Assembly: GCA_902799015.1 (NCBI GenBank)
Contig: CADBZI010000004.1
Span: forward strand, 1 to 64,000
Reading direction: 5' to 3'
Source of the DNA: an uncultured Lachnospiraceae bacterium
GTDB taxonomy: Bacteria; Bacillota; Clostridia; Lachnospirales; Lachnospiraceae
Length of the DNA stretch: 64,000 nucleotides
The position numbers and the translations under genes were made by a program. The notes under the pieces were generated by a model. The model was not told the origin of the DNA. It searched no databases and saw nothing but the letters and a program-made list of their open reading frames with translations. This document shows positions 7,891 through 16,995 of this stretch, piece after piece. The stretch's first letter is position 1. Each line of letters starts with the position of its first letter.

Positions 7891-9180
7891 CTGCGGAGCG
7901 GAATTGGCTTTGGTTAATTCCAGCGCACGGCCAAAGAAGTCTTCCTGACCGAAATTACCGGATTTGAGAATCAGGCGTATGGCCGGATTCTCAAGCGGGA
8001 TCATGACAGGAACGCCCGGGGCCACACTGGCACCGATGCGGAATGCTTCATAACCGAGTGCTTTTGTGACAGCGCCTGAAGTTTCACCGCCAGCGACGAT
8101 GATGCGCGTAACACCGTGCCGAACAGCCTCAACTGCTGTTTGTGCGAGTATTTCTTCTATTTCGGCTGCAAGCCGCCGCCCCTCTTGATTTCTTTTCCGC
8201 CGAAGTCCCTCCGGAGAGTCGTAGGAGAAGATGAGAGGGGCTTCTTGCTGTTTCATCCGCGACCATATGGAAACGGCGGTCAATTTTCCGCTCAGGACAT
8301 CTTCATCCATGAGCCGGAAGAGCGTGCCGTTGTGTGCCCCGTACCAGAGTGTCTGTGCATGTGTGGCTGTGCTGCAGCTTCCAGCCAGGATGACAGCCGG
8401 CCCTTTCGTTCCCTGATAAAAAACAGGAGAATGGTCTTTTGTTTTATACCGTCCGGCCAGGTCTTTCAGGATACCGCTTCCGCCTGTCAGTACTGTCATA
8501 TCCCCGAAACGTGAGACGATGCGCGCGGCATCCTTGTCGTCGCGGCAGTCCGGGATCAGATACCAGTGTTTCTTTCCGCTTTCCGCAGCTGCTTCCCGCA
8601 GCAGCTGAATCTGCCGGTCCAGTGCCTCATCGGGTCCGTGAAGCGCGTCCGACCAGATCTCCAGGGAATCATACTTGCCCTGCGGCTCCATGAGCAGGCG
8701 GATCCGGCTTTCCCACATCGGTGTGAGAGGATGATCTTTCATCGGGCTTTCCGCCAGAGGCAGTCCTTTGACGTACAGGATCCCGTTCCGTACGATCCTG
8801 TCATTGGCAGGCAGCGCGGGACAAAGAATGGTTCCCTCCGCATTCAGCTCTTCCATCACAGCATCTACGATGGGACCGATATTCCCTTGCGGGGTAGAGT
8901 CAAATGTGGAGCAGTATTTTACATAAAAATGGGAGGCCCCGGCCTCTTTCAGCCATCGGATGGCAAGAAGAGAATCCCTGACAGCCGCAGAAGTCTCCTG
9001 CGTTCGGGACTTCAGAGTAATCACCGCCGCCTGCGCATCCTCTGGCAAAACATAATCAGATGTGGGAATCCGGCTGAGCAGAATCGTGTTCATTCCGCCT
9101 GCAGCCAGAAAGGACGCCGCGTCACTCCCGCCGGTAAAGTCATCCGCGATACATCCGAGAATCAGTCCTTTTCCTGCCAT
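7885..9180 (-). CDS. otnK: Four-carbon acid sugar kinase (OtnK-type, 3-oxo-tetronate kinase)
   Basis: A 431-residue protein of the four-carbon acid sugar kinase family (formerly DUF1537). The N-terminus has IADDFTGGSDAASFL, the middle has PALPANDR and KYCSTFDSTPQGNIGP, and the C-terminus has VAGGETSGAV and LKSGNFGQEDFF, all diagnostic. It would phosphorylate a 3-oxo- or erythronate-type acid in the cytoplasm so that a partner aldolase or decarboxylase can use it. The ATG at 9180 has AAAGGAAAACG before it. The gene upstream on the same strand is a beheaded transaldolase-like fragment, so the original operon promoter may be lost. Confidence 0.88.
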   Translation of the reverse strand: MAGKGLILGCIADDFTGGSDAASFLAAGGMNTILLSRIPTSDYVLPEDAQAAVITLKSRTQETSAAVRDSLLAIRWLKEAGASHFYVKYCSTFDSTPQGNIGPIVDAVMEELNAEGTILCPALPANDRIVRNGILYVKGLPLAESPMKDHPLTPMWESRIRLLMEPQGKYDSLEIWSDALHGPDEALDRQIQLLREAAAESGKKHWYLIPDCRDDKDAARIVSRFGDMTVLTGGSGILKDLAGRYKTKDHSPVFYQGTKGPAVILAGSCSTATHAQTLWYGAHNGTLFRLMDEDVLSGKLTAVSIWSRMKQQEAPLIFSYDSPEGLRRKRNQEGRRLAAEIEEILAQTAVEAVRHGVTRIIVAGGETSGAVTKALGYEAFRIGASVAPGVPVMIPLENPAIRLILKSGNFGQEDFFGRALELTKANSAPQG

Positions 9181-9201
9181 CGTTTTCCTTTCCTGAAACA
9201 A

Positions 9202-9247
9202 AGACTGATACGTTGAAGAAGGAAACCTTCCCGAAACGTATCAGTCT
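9202..9247 (-). other. Long nested hairpin in the otnK leader
   Basis: AGACTGATACGTT (9202-9214) and AACGTATCAGTCT (9235-9247) are perfect 13-bp complements. The 20-base loop holds a second stem, GAAGG/CCTTC. Read on the minus strand it ends in TTTGTTTC, so it can act as a terminator or an intercistronic stabiliser between the transaldolase-like remnant and otnK. Confidence 0.55.
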
Positions 9248-9274
9248 GTACGAAACTCGTTCGCCTAAAAGGTA

Positions 9275-9452
9275 TTATTTTTTGTCGAACTCTTTCTGGA
9301 TCTGCGCGGTTGCATTTTTCCATGCTTTCTCAAAACTGCTGCGGAACAGGACAACCGGCCCGAAGTCCTCGTACTGATCCGCGGTAAGCCCGTGAATCAT
9401 GTATGCTTTCTTGAAGTCCGGAAGCGTTTCCAGAAGAACATCCTCGGTATAT
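9275..9452 (-). pseudogene. C-terminal fragment of a transaldolase-like protein
   Basis: About 58 residues remain, with LPDFKKAY, DQYEDFGPVVLFRSSFEKAW and a stop after EFDKK. The DFxKAY...FGPxV pattern matches the C-terminus of transaldolase-like proteins that are often found beside four-carbon acid sugar kinases. The 5' part is gone: from about 9453 rightward the sequence belongs to an iron alcohol dehydrogenase on the other strand. It is non-functional as it stands. The break is sharp, which suggests a single deletion. Confidence 0.6.
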
Positions 9453-9857
9453 GCCGGGCTGGGCATGGTACATGCGATGGCGCATGCACTCGGGGGACAT
9501 TATTCTCTGCCGCATGGTGTGTGCAATGCCGTACTGCTGCCATATGTACTTGCATTTGATATGGGGTTTGGGGAAGGACTGGAGCGATTCCAGAAAGTGG
9601 CGCTGGCGATGGGACTGCCGGTCAGCCTGGGATACGTCCGGGCAGCACAGGACGTGATCGCGCATGTGCAGAATCTGCTGCGCACGGTTCAGATACCGGT
9701 GAAACTCAGTGAGCTGAAAGGAGTTGACACAAGAGATTTTCCGAAGCTGGCAGAGCTTGCGATGCATGACAGCTGCATGAAGACCAATCCCTTCCAGCCG
9801 ACGCTGCAGCAGGTCATTGCAGTGTATTCCAGCGCTTATTCCGGATTGCCGGACTGA
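9453..9857 (+). pseudogene. C-terminal half of an iron-containing alcohol dehydrogenase
   Basis: About 134 residues of a group III iron alcohol dehydrogenase, starting at GLGMVHAMAHALGG and including HYSLPHGVCNAVLLPY. Both stretches carry iron-ligand histidines. The NAD-binding N-terminal half (about 250 residues) is missing. The only in-frame starts lie in unrelated sequence at 9399, so no functional enzyme is expected. An intrinsic terminator follows at 9879. Confidence 0.75.
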
Positions 9858-9878
9858 TCATATATATTTTGTATTCTG

Positions 9879-9919
9879 CCTCGAAGTTTCAGCACCTATG
9901 CTGGCTTCGGGGTTTTTTT
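9879..9919 (+). terminator. Intrinsic terminator after the alcohol dehydrogenase remnant
   Basis: CCTCGAAG pairs with CTTCGGGG (8 bp, one G-T) and encloses a second stem, CAGCA/TGCTG. A run of seven T follows directly. Confidence 0.85.
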
Positions 9920-9972
9920 ATCTCATTGGAAAAACTCCCGCCTCTATTGGCTGTGTGTAACATACTTAAATG

Positions 9973-10001
9973 TTGATCAAACAAGAAGAGGAGATTATAA
10001 T
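9973..10001 (+). promoter_or_regulatory. Promoter for the c-di-GMP gene block
   Basis: TTGATC (9973-9978), a 17-base spacer and a consensus TATAAT (9996-10001). The start site would be near 10008, giving a leader of about 100 bases before the EAL gene. Confidence 0.7.
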
Positions 10002-10027
10002 AAAGCCTGATGGACTTGTGAAGCCGG

Positions 10028-10063
10028 CCGCGCTCAGAGGAAGGAGCCTCGTACCTGGCGCGG
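10028..10063 (+). other. Structured leader upstream of the EAL gene
   Basis: CCGCGC (10028-10033) pairs with GCGCGG (10058-10063) around an inner GAGG/CCTC stem. It sits within the untranslated leader, and its position before a c-di-GMP gene suggests possible RNA-level control. I do not recognise a GEMM-type riboswitch consensus here. Confidence 0.35.
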
Positions 10064-10105
10064 TGCGGAAAGTGCGCCGATGGCGTACTTGAAGAGGGTG
10101 GGAGA

Positions 10106-12679
10106 ATGGAAAAGTACAAATTATCAGAGGACCAGCTGTCTTTCATTAACAGCATGAGGCAGCCGTTTGTCATCTGTCAGTTTCTGAATAAGACGGTGAA
10201 AACCCTTGCCGTATCAGACGGGTTCTGTGAATTATACGGGTTTCATGATCGCATGGAGGCCTATGCTGACATGAACCGGAACATGTTCAGGGACGCGCAT
10301 CCGGATGATGCCACCAGATTTACCAATGCGCTTCTGCTTTTTGCTGCGGAAGGCGGAAAACTGGATGTGGTTTACCGGACGAAGAAGAAAAATGAATCCG
10401 GATACAAGGTGATCCATGTAATGGGGGAGCGTGCAGCTGCTCCGGACGGAGCCCTTCTGGCACATATCTGGTTTACGGAAGAGGGAGACTACGGTGATTA
10501 TTCGGAAGGCAGCAGAACCGTTCTGAACCGCGGGTTCAATAAAGCACTTCATGAGGAAAGCATTGTCAATGCGACGCGGTATGATAATCTGACCGGACTT
10601 CCGAATCTGACGTATTTTTTTGATCTGGCTGAGGCGGGAAGAAAGGATATGCTCAGGCAGGGAAAGTCTCCGGCGCTTCTGTATATCGATCTCAATGGAA
10701 AGAAGCGTTACAATCACAAATATGGCTTTTCCGAGGGAGATCAGATGCTTCGCTACTTTGCGCAGCTTCTGAGCAGTATTTTTCATGCGGAAAACTGCTG
10801 TCATATTATGGCGGACCGTTTTGCCGTCTTTATACAGGAGGACGATGTGGAGATCCTTCTGAACCGTCTGTTCCGGGAATGGAAGGAGGCCGCTGTGCCG
10901 ATGCGGCTTCCGGTCTGCGTCGGAATCTATCCCCACAGAATGGACGGGATCCCTGTCGGTATGGCGTATGACAGGGCAAAGATCGCGTGTGACACGCTGA
11001 AGGGAACTTACGCATCTTCCTTCCGATACTACGACAAAACCTTGAATGAAGGCTTTATCAAACAGCAGTATGTTCTCGAATCCTTTGAAGCAGCTCTCTC
11101 AGAGAATTGGATCCAGGTTTACTACCAGCCGATCATGAGAGCGATAAACGGAAAGGTATGTAATGAGGAAGCCCTCGCGCGGTGGATTGACCCTGAAAAA
11201 GGACTGCTGTCACCGGCAGATTTCATTCCCTATCTTGAGGATGCGGGTTTGATCTACAGACTGGACCTGTATGTGCTTGAAAAGGTCCTGGAGCATATCA
11301 AAGCAAAGGAAGCCGAGGGATTCTATATTGTTCCGCATTCCATCAACCTTTCCCGCTCTGACTTTGATTCCTGTGATATGGTCGAGGAGATCAGGCGCCG
11401 TGTGGATCAGGCGGGTGTCAGCAGAGACAGGATCAGCATTGAGATCACAGAAAGCGTCATCGGCAGTGACTTCGAATTCATAAAATCGCAGATCGAACGA
11501 TTCCAGGCACTTGGCTTCCCGGTCTGGATGGATGATTTCGGCAGCGGCTATTCTTCTCTGGACGTTCTTCAGAGCATCAAATTCAACCTGATTAAATTTG
11601 ACATGGGCTTTATGAGAAAGCTTGATGAGAATGAAGACGGCAGGATCATTCTGACAGAGCTGATGAAGATAGCCCTTGCGCTGGGAATTGATACCATATG
11701 CGAGGGAGTTGAAACAGAGGAGCAGGTCCGCTTTTTACAGGAGATTGGCTGCTCCAAGCTGCAGGGCTTTTTCTTCAGCAAACCACAGCCGGTGGATACC
11801 GTCATTGAATACCATCGAAACCACAAGCTCACCGGTTATGAGAATCCGGAAGAATCTTCGTACTATTCATTGCTCTGCGGCGTCAACCTCTATGATGTGG
11901 GGGTCATCGCACGTGAAGAGAAGACCTCTCTTCAAAATGCCTATAACACCCTTCCGATGTGTATTATCGAGGTGCGGGATGACAGTACGCGCTTTGCGCG
12001 CACGAATCAGTCGTACCGTGATTTCTTCATACGCTTCTTCGGACTGGATCTCTCCAATGTCGGGCCGGAATTTGTCAAATACGATGCTGCGTTTATGAAA
12101 AACGTCGTAAGGACCTGCTGCGAACAGGGGATCCGTACTTTCTATGATGAGAAGATGCCGGACGGTTCCATCATACATTCCTTTGCCCGCCGGATCGGAA
12201 TCAACCCGGTCACAAAAACCACAGCGATTGCAATCGCTGTCCTGTCTGTCAGGGAACCGAATGAAAAACTGATGATCGGACAGATCCTGTCCGTGATTGA
12301 GGCGTTTGGCGAGTATATGCCGGGCGGATTCTTTATCTACAGAGCTGACGAGAAGAAAGAACTGGTGTATGCCAACAAAGCAGCCTGTGACATATATGGC
12401 TGCAAAGATCTGGAAGAATTCAAGGCATTCACCGGGTTTACATTCGAGGGCATGATTCATCCGGACGATTACCGGAGAATGGCCTCCATAACGGATCAGA
12501 TCAAAGAAAACCAGCCGGATCTTGATTTTGTACAATACCGGATTATCAGGAAAGACGGCGAAGTCCGATGGCTGAACGAATACGGGCACTACATGAAATA
12601 CGATGAACAGAACAGCTTTTATTATGTATTCATCTCGGACATCACGGACAAATTCGGAAGAAAAGGGAAGCAGCGATAA
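10106..12679 (+). CDS. PAS-GGDEF(degenerate)-EAL-PAS-PAS c-di-GMP phosphodiesterase
   Basis: An 857-residue cytoplasmic signalling protein with no membrane segment. Residues 20-130 are PAS-like. Residues 160-310 are a GGDEF fold with YIDLNGKKRYN, but the active-site loop reads ADRF near residue 236 instead of GGDEF, so cyclase activity is unlikely. Residues 325-570 are an EAL domain with the signature EALARW at about 354, DDFGSGYSS at about 476, KFD and GVETEEQ, with catalytic acids present, so it should cleave c-di-GMP. Two more PAS-like folds fill 600-710 and 735-850, an unusual C-terminal position. The stop overlaps the next ATG by one base (TAATG), implying translational coupling. Confidence 0.9.
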   Translation: MEKYKLSEDQLSFINSMRQPFVICQFLNKTVKTLAVSDGFCELYGFHDRMEAYADMNRNMFRDAHPDDATRFTNALLLFAAEGGKLDVVYRTKKKNESGYKVIHVMGERAAAPDGALLAHIWFTEEGDYGDYSEGSRTVLNRGFNKALHEESIVNATRYDNLTGLPNLTYFFDLAEAGRKDMLRQGKSPALLYIDLNGKKRYNHKYGFSEGDQMLRYFAQLLSSIFHAENCCHIMADRFAVFIQEDDVEILLNRLFREWKEAAVPMRLPVCVGIYPHRMDGIPVGMAYDRAKIACDTLKGTYASSFRYYDKTLNEGFIKQQYVLESFEAALSENWIQVYYQPIMRAINGKVCNEEALARWIDPEKGLLSPADFIPYLEDAGLIYRLDLYVLEKVLEHIKAKEAEGFYIVPHSINLSRSDFDSCDMVEEIRRRVDQAGVSRDRISIEITESVIGSDFEFIKSQIERFQALGFPVWMDDFGSGYSSLDVLQSIKFNLIKFDMGFMRKLDENEDGRIILTELMKIALALGIDTICEGVETEEQVRFLQEIGCSKLQGFFFSKPQPVDTVIEYHRNHKLTGYENPEESSYYSLLCGVNLYDVGVIAREEKTSLQNAYNTLPMCIIEVRDDSTRFARTNQSYRDFFIRFFGLDLSNVGPEFVKYDAAFMKNVVRTCCEQGIRTFYDEKMPDGSIIHSFARRIGINPVTKTTAIAIAVLSVREPNEKLMIGQILSVIEAFGEYMPGGFFIYRADEKKELVYANKAACDIYGCKDLEEFKAFTGFTFEGMIHPDDYRRMASITDQIKENQPDLDFVQYRIIRKDGEVRWLNEYGHYMKYDEQNSFYYVFISDITDKFGRKGKQR

Positions 12680-15408
12680 TGGAAAGATACGGACAGAAAG
12701 AGACTGACGCGAAGATGGCGCAGAGAGAAGAAAAGATCGAAAAACTGAAAAGTTCCATTCAGTCTCTGTTTCATCATATGCCGGCGCTGAGCTTCTCCAA
12801 GGACATGGAGACCGGAGTCTATCTGGCATGCAACCAGGCTTTTGCAAGGTACGCGGGCAGGGAAACGCCGGCTGAGGTGGCAGGGCTGACAGACTATGAG
12901 ATCTTTGATCCCGTGACGGCAGCGCACTTTGTATCCGACGATGCGAAAGCGATCTCCATGGATACTCCGTATATCTTTTTTGAGGATGTTCCGGATGCAC
13001 ACGGCGACCAGCGCCAGTTTCAGACAACCAAACTGAAATTCACTGACGAGACAGGCAGGCCCTGTCTGCTTGGCATGTGTATGGACGTCACAGAGGTGAT
13101 CAAAGCCAGGAAGGAGAACGAGCAGGCAAGGACGGCTTATCAGGAAGCCATGAGCACAAATGCGATCTATGAGAATATCGTAGATGCGCTGTTTGAGAAT
13201 TACTTTAACCTGTACTATGTGGATGTAGAGACGGATGAATATATCGAATACGGCTCCCGGACCGAGGCGGGGAAACGGACAACAGAAAAACACGGCTCTG
13301 ATTTTTTCGTTCAAAGCCGGGAAAATGCCGCTGTTTATCTTTACGAAGAGGATCAGGAGCATTTTCGGACAGCGCTTGATAAGGAAAGGCTGCTCGGAAA
13401 GATTCAAAAGCATGGAGCTTATACGATCCAGTACCGGCTTATGATTGAGGGGGTTCCGACTTATGTCAGAATGAAGGCGACATATGTCCCCGGAGATGAG
13501 AGGCACATGATCATCGGTATCAGCAATGTGAACTCTCAGGTGAAGGACCGCATTGCCGCAGAGAGAGCGGAAAAGGAAAGAAAGACCTATATGCGGCTCT
13601 CCGCCCTGAGCGGGAACCTGATGGTGCTCTATTATGTGGACCCCGCAACCGACGAGTATACCGAAATCGGCGCATCAAGGGGATATGAAGACTTCGGCAT
13701 TGCCAAGCAGGGGTATTTCTTCCGGACGATTTATGAAAACAGCCTGAAAACGGTTCATCCGGAAGATCTTCCCTTGTTCCATTCCCAGGCCACAAAAGAG
13801 AATATCCTTGCCGCCATTGAAAGAGACGGCGTGTTTACGCTGGCCTACCGTCTGATGAACGGCGACACCCCGTCCTATGTCAGGCTGAAAGCGGTGATGG
13901 TGGAAGAAGACGGAAAGCATCTGCTGATTGTCGGACTGTATGATGAAAATACGCAGATCCGTCAGGAGCAGGAATATGCGCGGGATCTGTCCACCGCAAG
14001 AAGGATGGCGACCGTTGATTCCCTGACAGGCGTGAAGAATAAACATGCCTATGTCGAGTGGGAGATGAAGATTGACGCGCAGATCAAAAAGGGGCAGCAG
14101 CCTCCCCTTGCAGTCGTGGTCTGTGACATCAATAACCTCAAGATGGTCAATGATCTGTACGGACACAAGGAAGGGGATATCTGTATTCAGAAGGCCTGCG
14201 CAAAGATCTGCAGGATATTTGACCACAGCCCGGTATTTCGGACCGGCGGAGACGAGTTTGTGGTCCTTCTGTCCGGAGAAGATTACAACCGCCGATTGGA
14301 GCTGATGGAGGCAATCAATTATCTTCCGGCAGACCAGTCGAAGCTCCGGATCGGAGAAACCATTGCCGCCGGCATGGTCGAATATGACAAGACCAGGCAT
14401 TCCTCCCTTCTGCGTGTTTTCGAAGAAGCGGATAAGGCCATGTATGAAAGAAAGAAGCTTCTGAAAGAGCTGCGCGTGCCGGAAGTCAGCAGACAGGATG
14501 ACTCTGATACAGAGGTGGATCCGGAAGCGCTTACGCTCATCCATGTCCGCAAACAGATCCTGATCGCGGATGATATTGAGACGAACCGGGAGATCCTGGG
14601 GGATCTGCTGAAGGACGACTATGATATTCTTTACGCCGGCGATGGCGCGGAAGTGATGGAAGTCCTGCAGGAATATAAAGACAGCATTTCCCTCGTGCTT
14701 CTCGACCTGATCATGCCGCATATGACCGGCAGAGAGGTGATTGCGCAGATGCAGGTCGATGAGGATCTGATGCATATCCCTGTAATCGTTCTGACCGTAG
14801 ATCAGGAGGCAGAACTGGACAGCCTGAAAATCGGCGCAATGGATTTCATACCCAAGCCTTATCCGGATATCAATATCGTGAAAACCCGTATTGCCAAATG
14901 TATCGAATTGTCTGAGGACCGCGACCTGATACGGCATACGGAACGAGACAAGCTGACAGGGCTTCTGAACAGAGATTATTTCTTCCGGTATGCAGGACGC
15001 CTCGATCAAATCTACCGGGACGCCTCGATGGATGCAGTTTCCTTCGACGTCAACCGTTTCCATTCGATCAATAAGCACTGCGGACGGCAGTTCGGCGACC
15101 TTGTACTGCGCAGCCTGGGCAGAAGCCTCAGAAAACTTGCGCGGGAAACCGGCGGGATCGTCTGCAGAGAGGGAGGGGATACCTTCCTTCTGTATTGCCC
15201 GCATCAAAGCGGTATGGAATTGCTGCTGAAGGATTTTCTGAAAGAAGTATCATCGGAGGAAGAGATCAAAGATACCGTCAGTCTGAGAATCGGAGTGTTT
15301 GCGGATGCCGGCAGACAGGCGGATGTGGAAGAAAGATTTTCCCGTGCGAAGCTTGCGGCGGACCGGGTCAAGGACGATCCGGAAAAAATATGTGGTTTTA
15401 TCGACTGA
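12679..15408 (+). CDS. PAS-GGDEF-REC-GGDEF diguanylate cyclase / response regulator hybrid
   Basis: A 909-residue soluble signalling protein. An N-terminal coiled stretch is followed by a PAS (about 30-145) and two similar PAS-like repeats (about 165-285 and 300-420, both with YYVDxxTDEY and YRLM). A full GGDEF domain follows, with RTGGDEFVV near residue 522. A receiver domain covers about 625-745, with ADD, a phospho-acceptor Asp in LLDLIMP near 676 and the Lys of IPKPYP. The last 150 residues are a second GGDEF-like domain whose loop reads EGGDTF, so it is probably inactive. It should make c-di-GMP from two GTP under ligand and phosphorylation control; no histidine kinase is adjacent. It is co-translated with the upstream EAL gene. 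Confidence 0.9.
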   Translation: MERYGQKETDAKMAQREEKIEKLKSSIQSLFHHMPALSFSKDMETGVYLACNQAFARYAGRETPAEVAGLTDYEIFDPVTAAHFVSDDAKAISMDTPYIFFEDVPDAHGDQRQFQTTKLKFTDETGRPCLLGMCMDVTEVIKARKENEQARTAYQEAMSTNAIYENIVDALFENYFNLYYVDVETDEYIEYGSRTEAGKRTTEKHGSDFFVQSRENAAVYLYEEDQEHFRTALDKERLLGKIQKHGAYTIQYRLMIEGVPTYVRMKATYVPGDERHMIIGISNVNSQVKDRIAAERAEKERKTYMRLSALSGNLMVLYYVDPATDEYTEIGASRGYEDFGIAKQGYFFRTIYENSLKTVHPEDLPLFHSQATKENILAAIERDGVFTLAYRLMNGDTPSYVRLKAVMVEEDGKHLLIVGLYDENTQIRQEQEYARDLSTARRMATVDSLTGVKNKHAYVEWEMKIDAQIKKGQQPPLAVVVCDINNLKMVNDLYGHKEGDICIQKACAKICRIFDHSPVFRTGGDEFVVLLSGEDYNRRLELMEAINYLPADQSKLRIGETIAAGMVEYDKTRHSSLLRVFEEADKAMYERKKLLKELRVPEVSRQDDSDTEVDPEALTLIHVRKQILIADDIETNREILGDLLKDDYDILYAGDGAEVMEVLQEYKDSISLVLLDLIMPHMTGREVIAQMQVDEDLMHIPVIVLTVDQEAELDSLKIGAMDFIPKPYPDINIVKTRIAKCIELSEDRDLIRHTERDKLTGLLNRDYFFRYAGRLDQIYRDASMDAVSFDVNRFHSINKHCGRQFGDLVLRSLGRSLRKLARETGGIVCREGGDTFLLYCPHQSGMELLLKDFLKEVSSEEEIKDTVSLRIGVFADAGRQADVEERFSRAKLAADRVKDDPEKICGFID

Positions 15409-15442
15409 CTTAAGCCGGCTGCGGCATCTGCCGGAGGCCGTA

Positions 15443-15466
15443 CCTCAGCGGGACACCCCGCTGAGG
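15443..15466 (+). other. Perfect 10-bp intercistronic hairpin
   Basis: CCTCAGCGGG and CCCGCTGAGG pair perfectly around ACAC, between the second and third c-di-GMP genes. No T-run follows, so it is likely a processing or stability element rather than a terminator. Confidence 0.5.
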
Positions 15467-15509
15467 CTGTATATGGGGATGAGAAGGCGAAGGAGAAGGG
15501 AAGCAGAAG

Positions 15510-16913
15510 ATGAACAATGATTTTCAAAAAGTAGCTGACAGTATAGCTGCTATGACCTGCATTGTTTCTGTTGAGAAATTACCGGACGGGGGATGCGGCG
15601 AGATCCGCATTGTTACAGGAAATAAAGCGTATATCGACAGCATCGAGCATCCTGCGCAGGATATCGTGATGCTGACGAAGACATTTATTCCCAATTCTCT
15701 CTATACCACCTATATGACAAGGGATCTGAATTTTGAGGATTACTGCTACCGCGCTGCCGTACAGAAAAAGAACCTCCATTCCTATGCGCATCCCGACAGG
15801 TACAATGTGTGGTTCAATATGTCCTTCCTGCCGCTTTGGCCGGATGACGGCAATCTGTGTTACTGTGCATACATCATGGAGATCAACTTCGAGCCCAGCT
15901 CGGAACGTATCTCAAATATCTCCGGGGATATCGCGGCCTCCGTACTGGAGACTGCGATCAAGCTTCGCGAGGCGAAGGATTTCAAGGCAGCGATGCAGGA
16001 TGCCGTTGGAGATATCCGCAGGATGTGTGAATCGAAGTATTGCGGCATACTGCTCGTGGACAATGAAAAAGAGACCTGTGAAGTGCTGGGAGAGGATTTT
16101 GCCCCGGATTTCAGGACTGAGCTGCCGGATGATTTCCTGGAAAATGATTTCTACCGCATTGCCCGTACCTGGAAGGACACCATCTCGGGAAGCAATTGCC
16201 TGATTGCCAAGAACGAGCGGGAGTTTCAGGTAGTAGCGGAAAGAAATCCCCTCTGGTACCAATCGCTGAAAAGAGCGGGCGTCAGGAACATTGCGCTGTT
16301 TCCGCTCAAGTCCCGCAACGAACTTCTGGGATATATGTGGGCTGCTTTTTTTGAAGAGGATCGATCCACGAAGATTAAGGAGATCCTTGAGCTGACGACA
16401 TTTGTTCTCGGATCTGAGGTGGGAAACCATCTGATGATGAACAAACTCAAAGAGCTTAGCTCGAGGGACATGCTGACCGGCGTGATGAACCGCAACGAGA
16501 TGAACAACTATGTGGACTTCCTCAGGAAGCTTCCGGACAGCCAGAAGACATCCGTGGGGATCCTTTTCACCGATCTGAACGGACTCAAGAAAATCAACGA
16601 TACACGGGGACATGAGGACGGGGACAGGCTTCTGCAGAATGCGGCATGCGCACTCAGGGAGGTATTCGATGTGCAGAATATATTCCGGGCAGGAGGAGAT
16701 GAATTCGTCGTTATCCTGACGGATGTCTCCCGGGAACAGATGGAGGAGAATGTGCAGACCCTTCACAAGGCTGCCGCCCATTATCCGGAGGTTTCCTTTG
16801 CGGCCGGATACGGCTTTGAGGAAGACTGCAAGGATGTCCGCAGGGCGCTGGTGCAGGCAGATGAGAAGATGTATGAAGCAAAAAAGAAACACTATTTGCT
16901 CCAGCAGCGATAG
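15510..16913 (+). CDS. GGDEF diguanylate cyclase with GAF-like sensor region
   Basis: A 467-residue protein. Residues 150-310 look like a GAF-type sensor (MCESKYCGILLVDNEKETCEVL, then NIALFPLKSRNELLGYMW). Residues 315-465 are a GGDEF domain with SRDMLTGVMNRN, FTDLNGLKKIND and an intact AGGDEFVVI loop near 396. It should synthesise c-di-GMP. The first 130 residues are PAS-like but weak. It follows the hybrid cyclase by 101 bases and ends at a strong hairpin, so it closes the c-di-GMP block. No inhibitory RxxD site is obvious before GGDEF. Confidence 0.9.
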   Translation: MNNDFQKVADSIAAMTCIVSVEKLPDGGCGEIRIVTGNKAYIDSIEHPAQDIVMLTKTFIPNSLYTTYMTRDLNFEDYCYRAAVQKKNLHSYAHPDRYNVWFNMSFLPLWPDDGNLCYCAYIMEINFEPSSERISNISGDIAASVLETAIKLREAKDFKAAMQDAVGDIRRMCESKYCGILLVDNEKETCEVLGEDFAPDFRTELPDDFLENDFYRIARTWKDTISGSNCLIAKNEREFQVVAERNPLWYQSLKRAGVRNIALFPLKSRNELLGYMWAAFFEEDRSTKIKEILELTTFVLGSEVGNHLMMNKLKELSSRDMLTGVMNRNEMNNYVDFLRKLPDSQKTSVGILFTDLNGLKKINDTRGHEDGDRLLQNAACALREVFDVQNIFRAGGDEFVVILTDVSREQMEENVQTLHKAAAHYPEVSFAAGYGFEEDCKDVRRALVQADEKMYEAKKKHYLLQQR

Positions 16914-16940
16914 GAGCATTCCAGAATACAGCGAAGAAGA

Positions 16941-16968
16941 ATCCGGGAGGGGACAGCCCCTCCCGGAT
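16941..16968. terminator. Strong hairpin between convergent genes
   Basis: ATCCGGGAGGGG pairs perfectly (12 bp) with CCCCTCCCGGAT around ACAG. It lies between the convergent diguanylate cyclase and metalloprotease genes. On the minus strand a T-rich TCTTCTTCGC follows, so it may terminate both transcripts. Confidence 0.7.
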
Positions 16969-16995
16969 CGCCATTATCCGATTCTTTTGCGTTCT

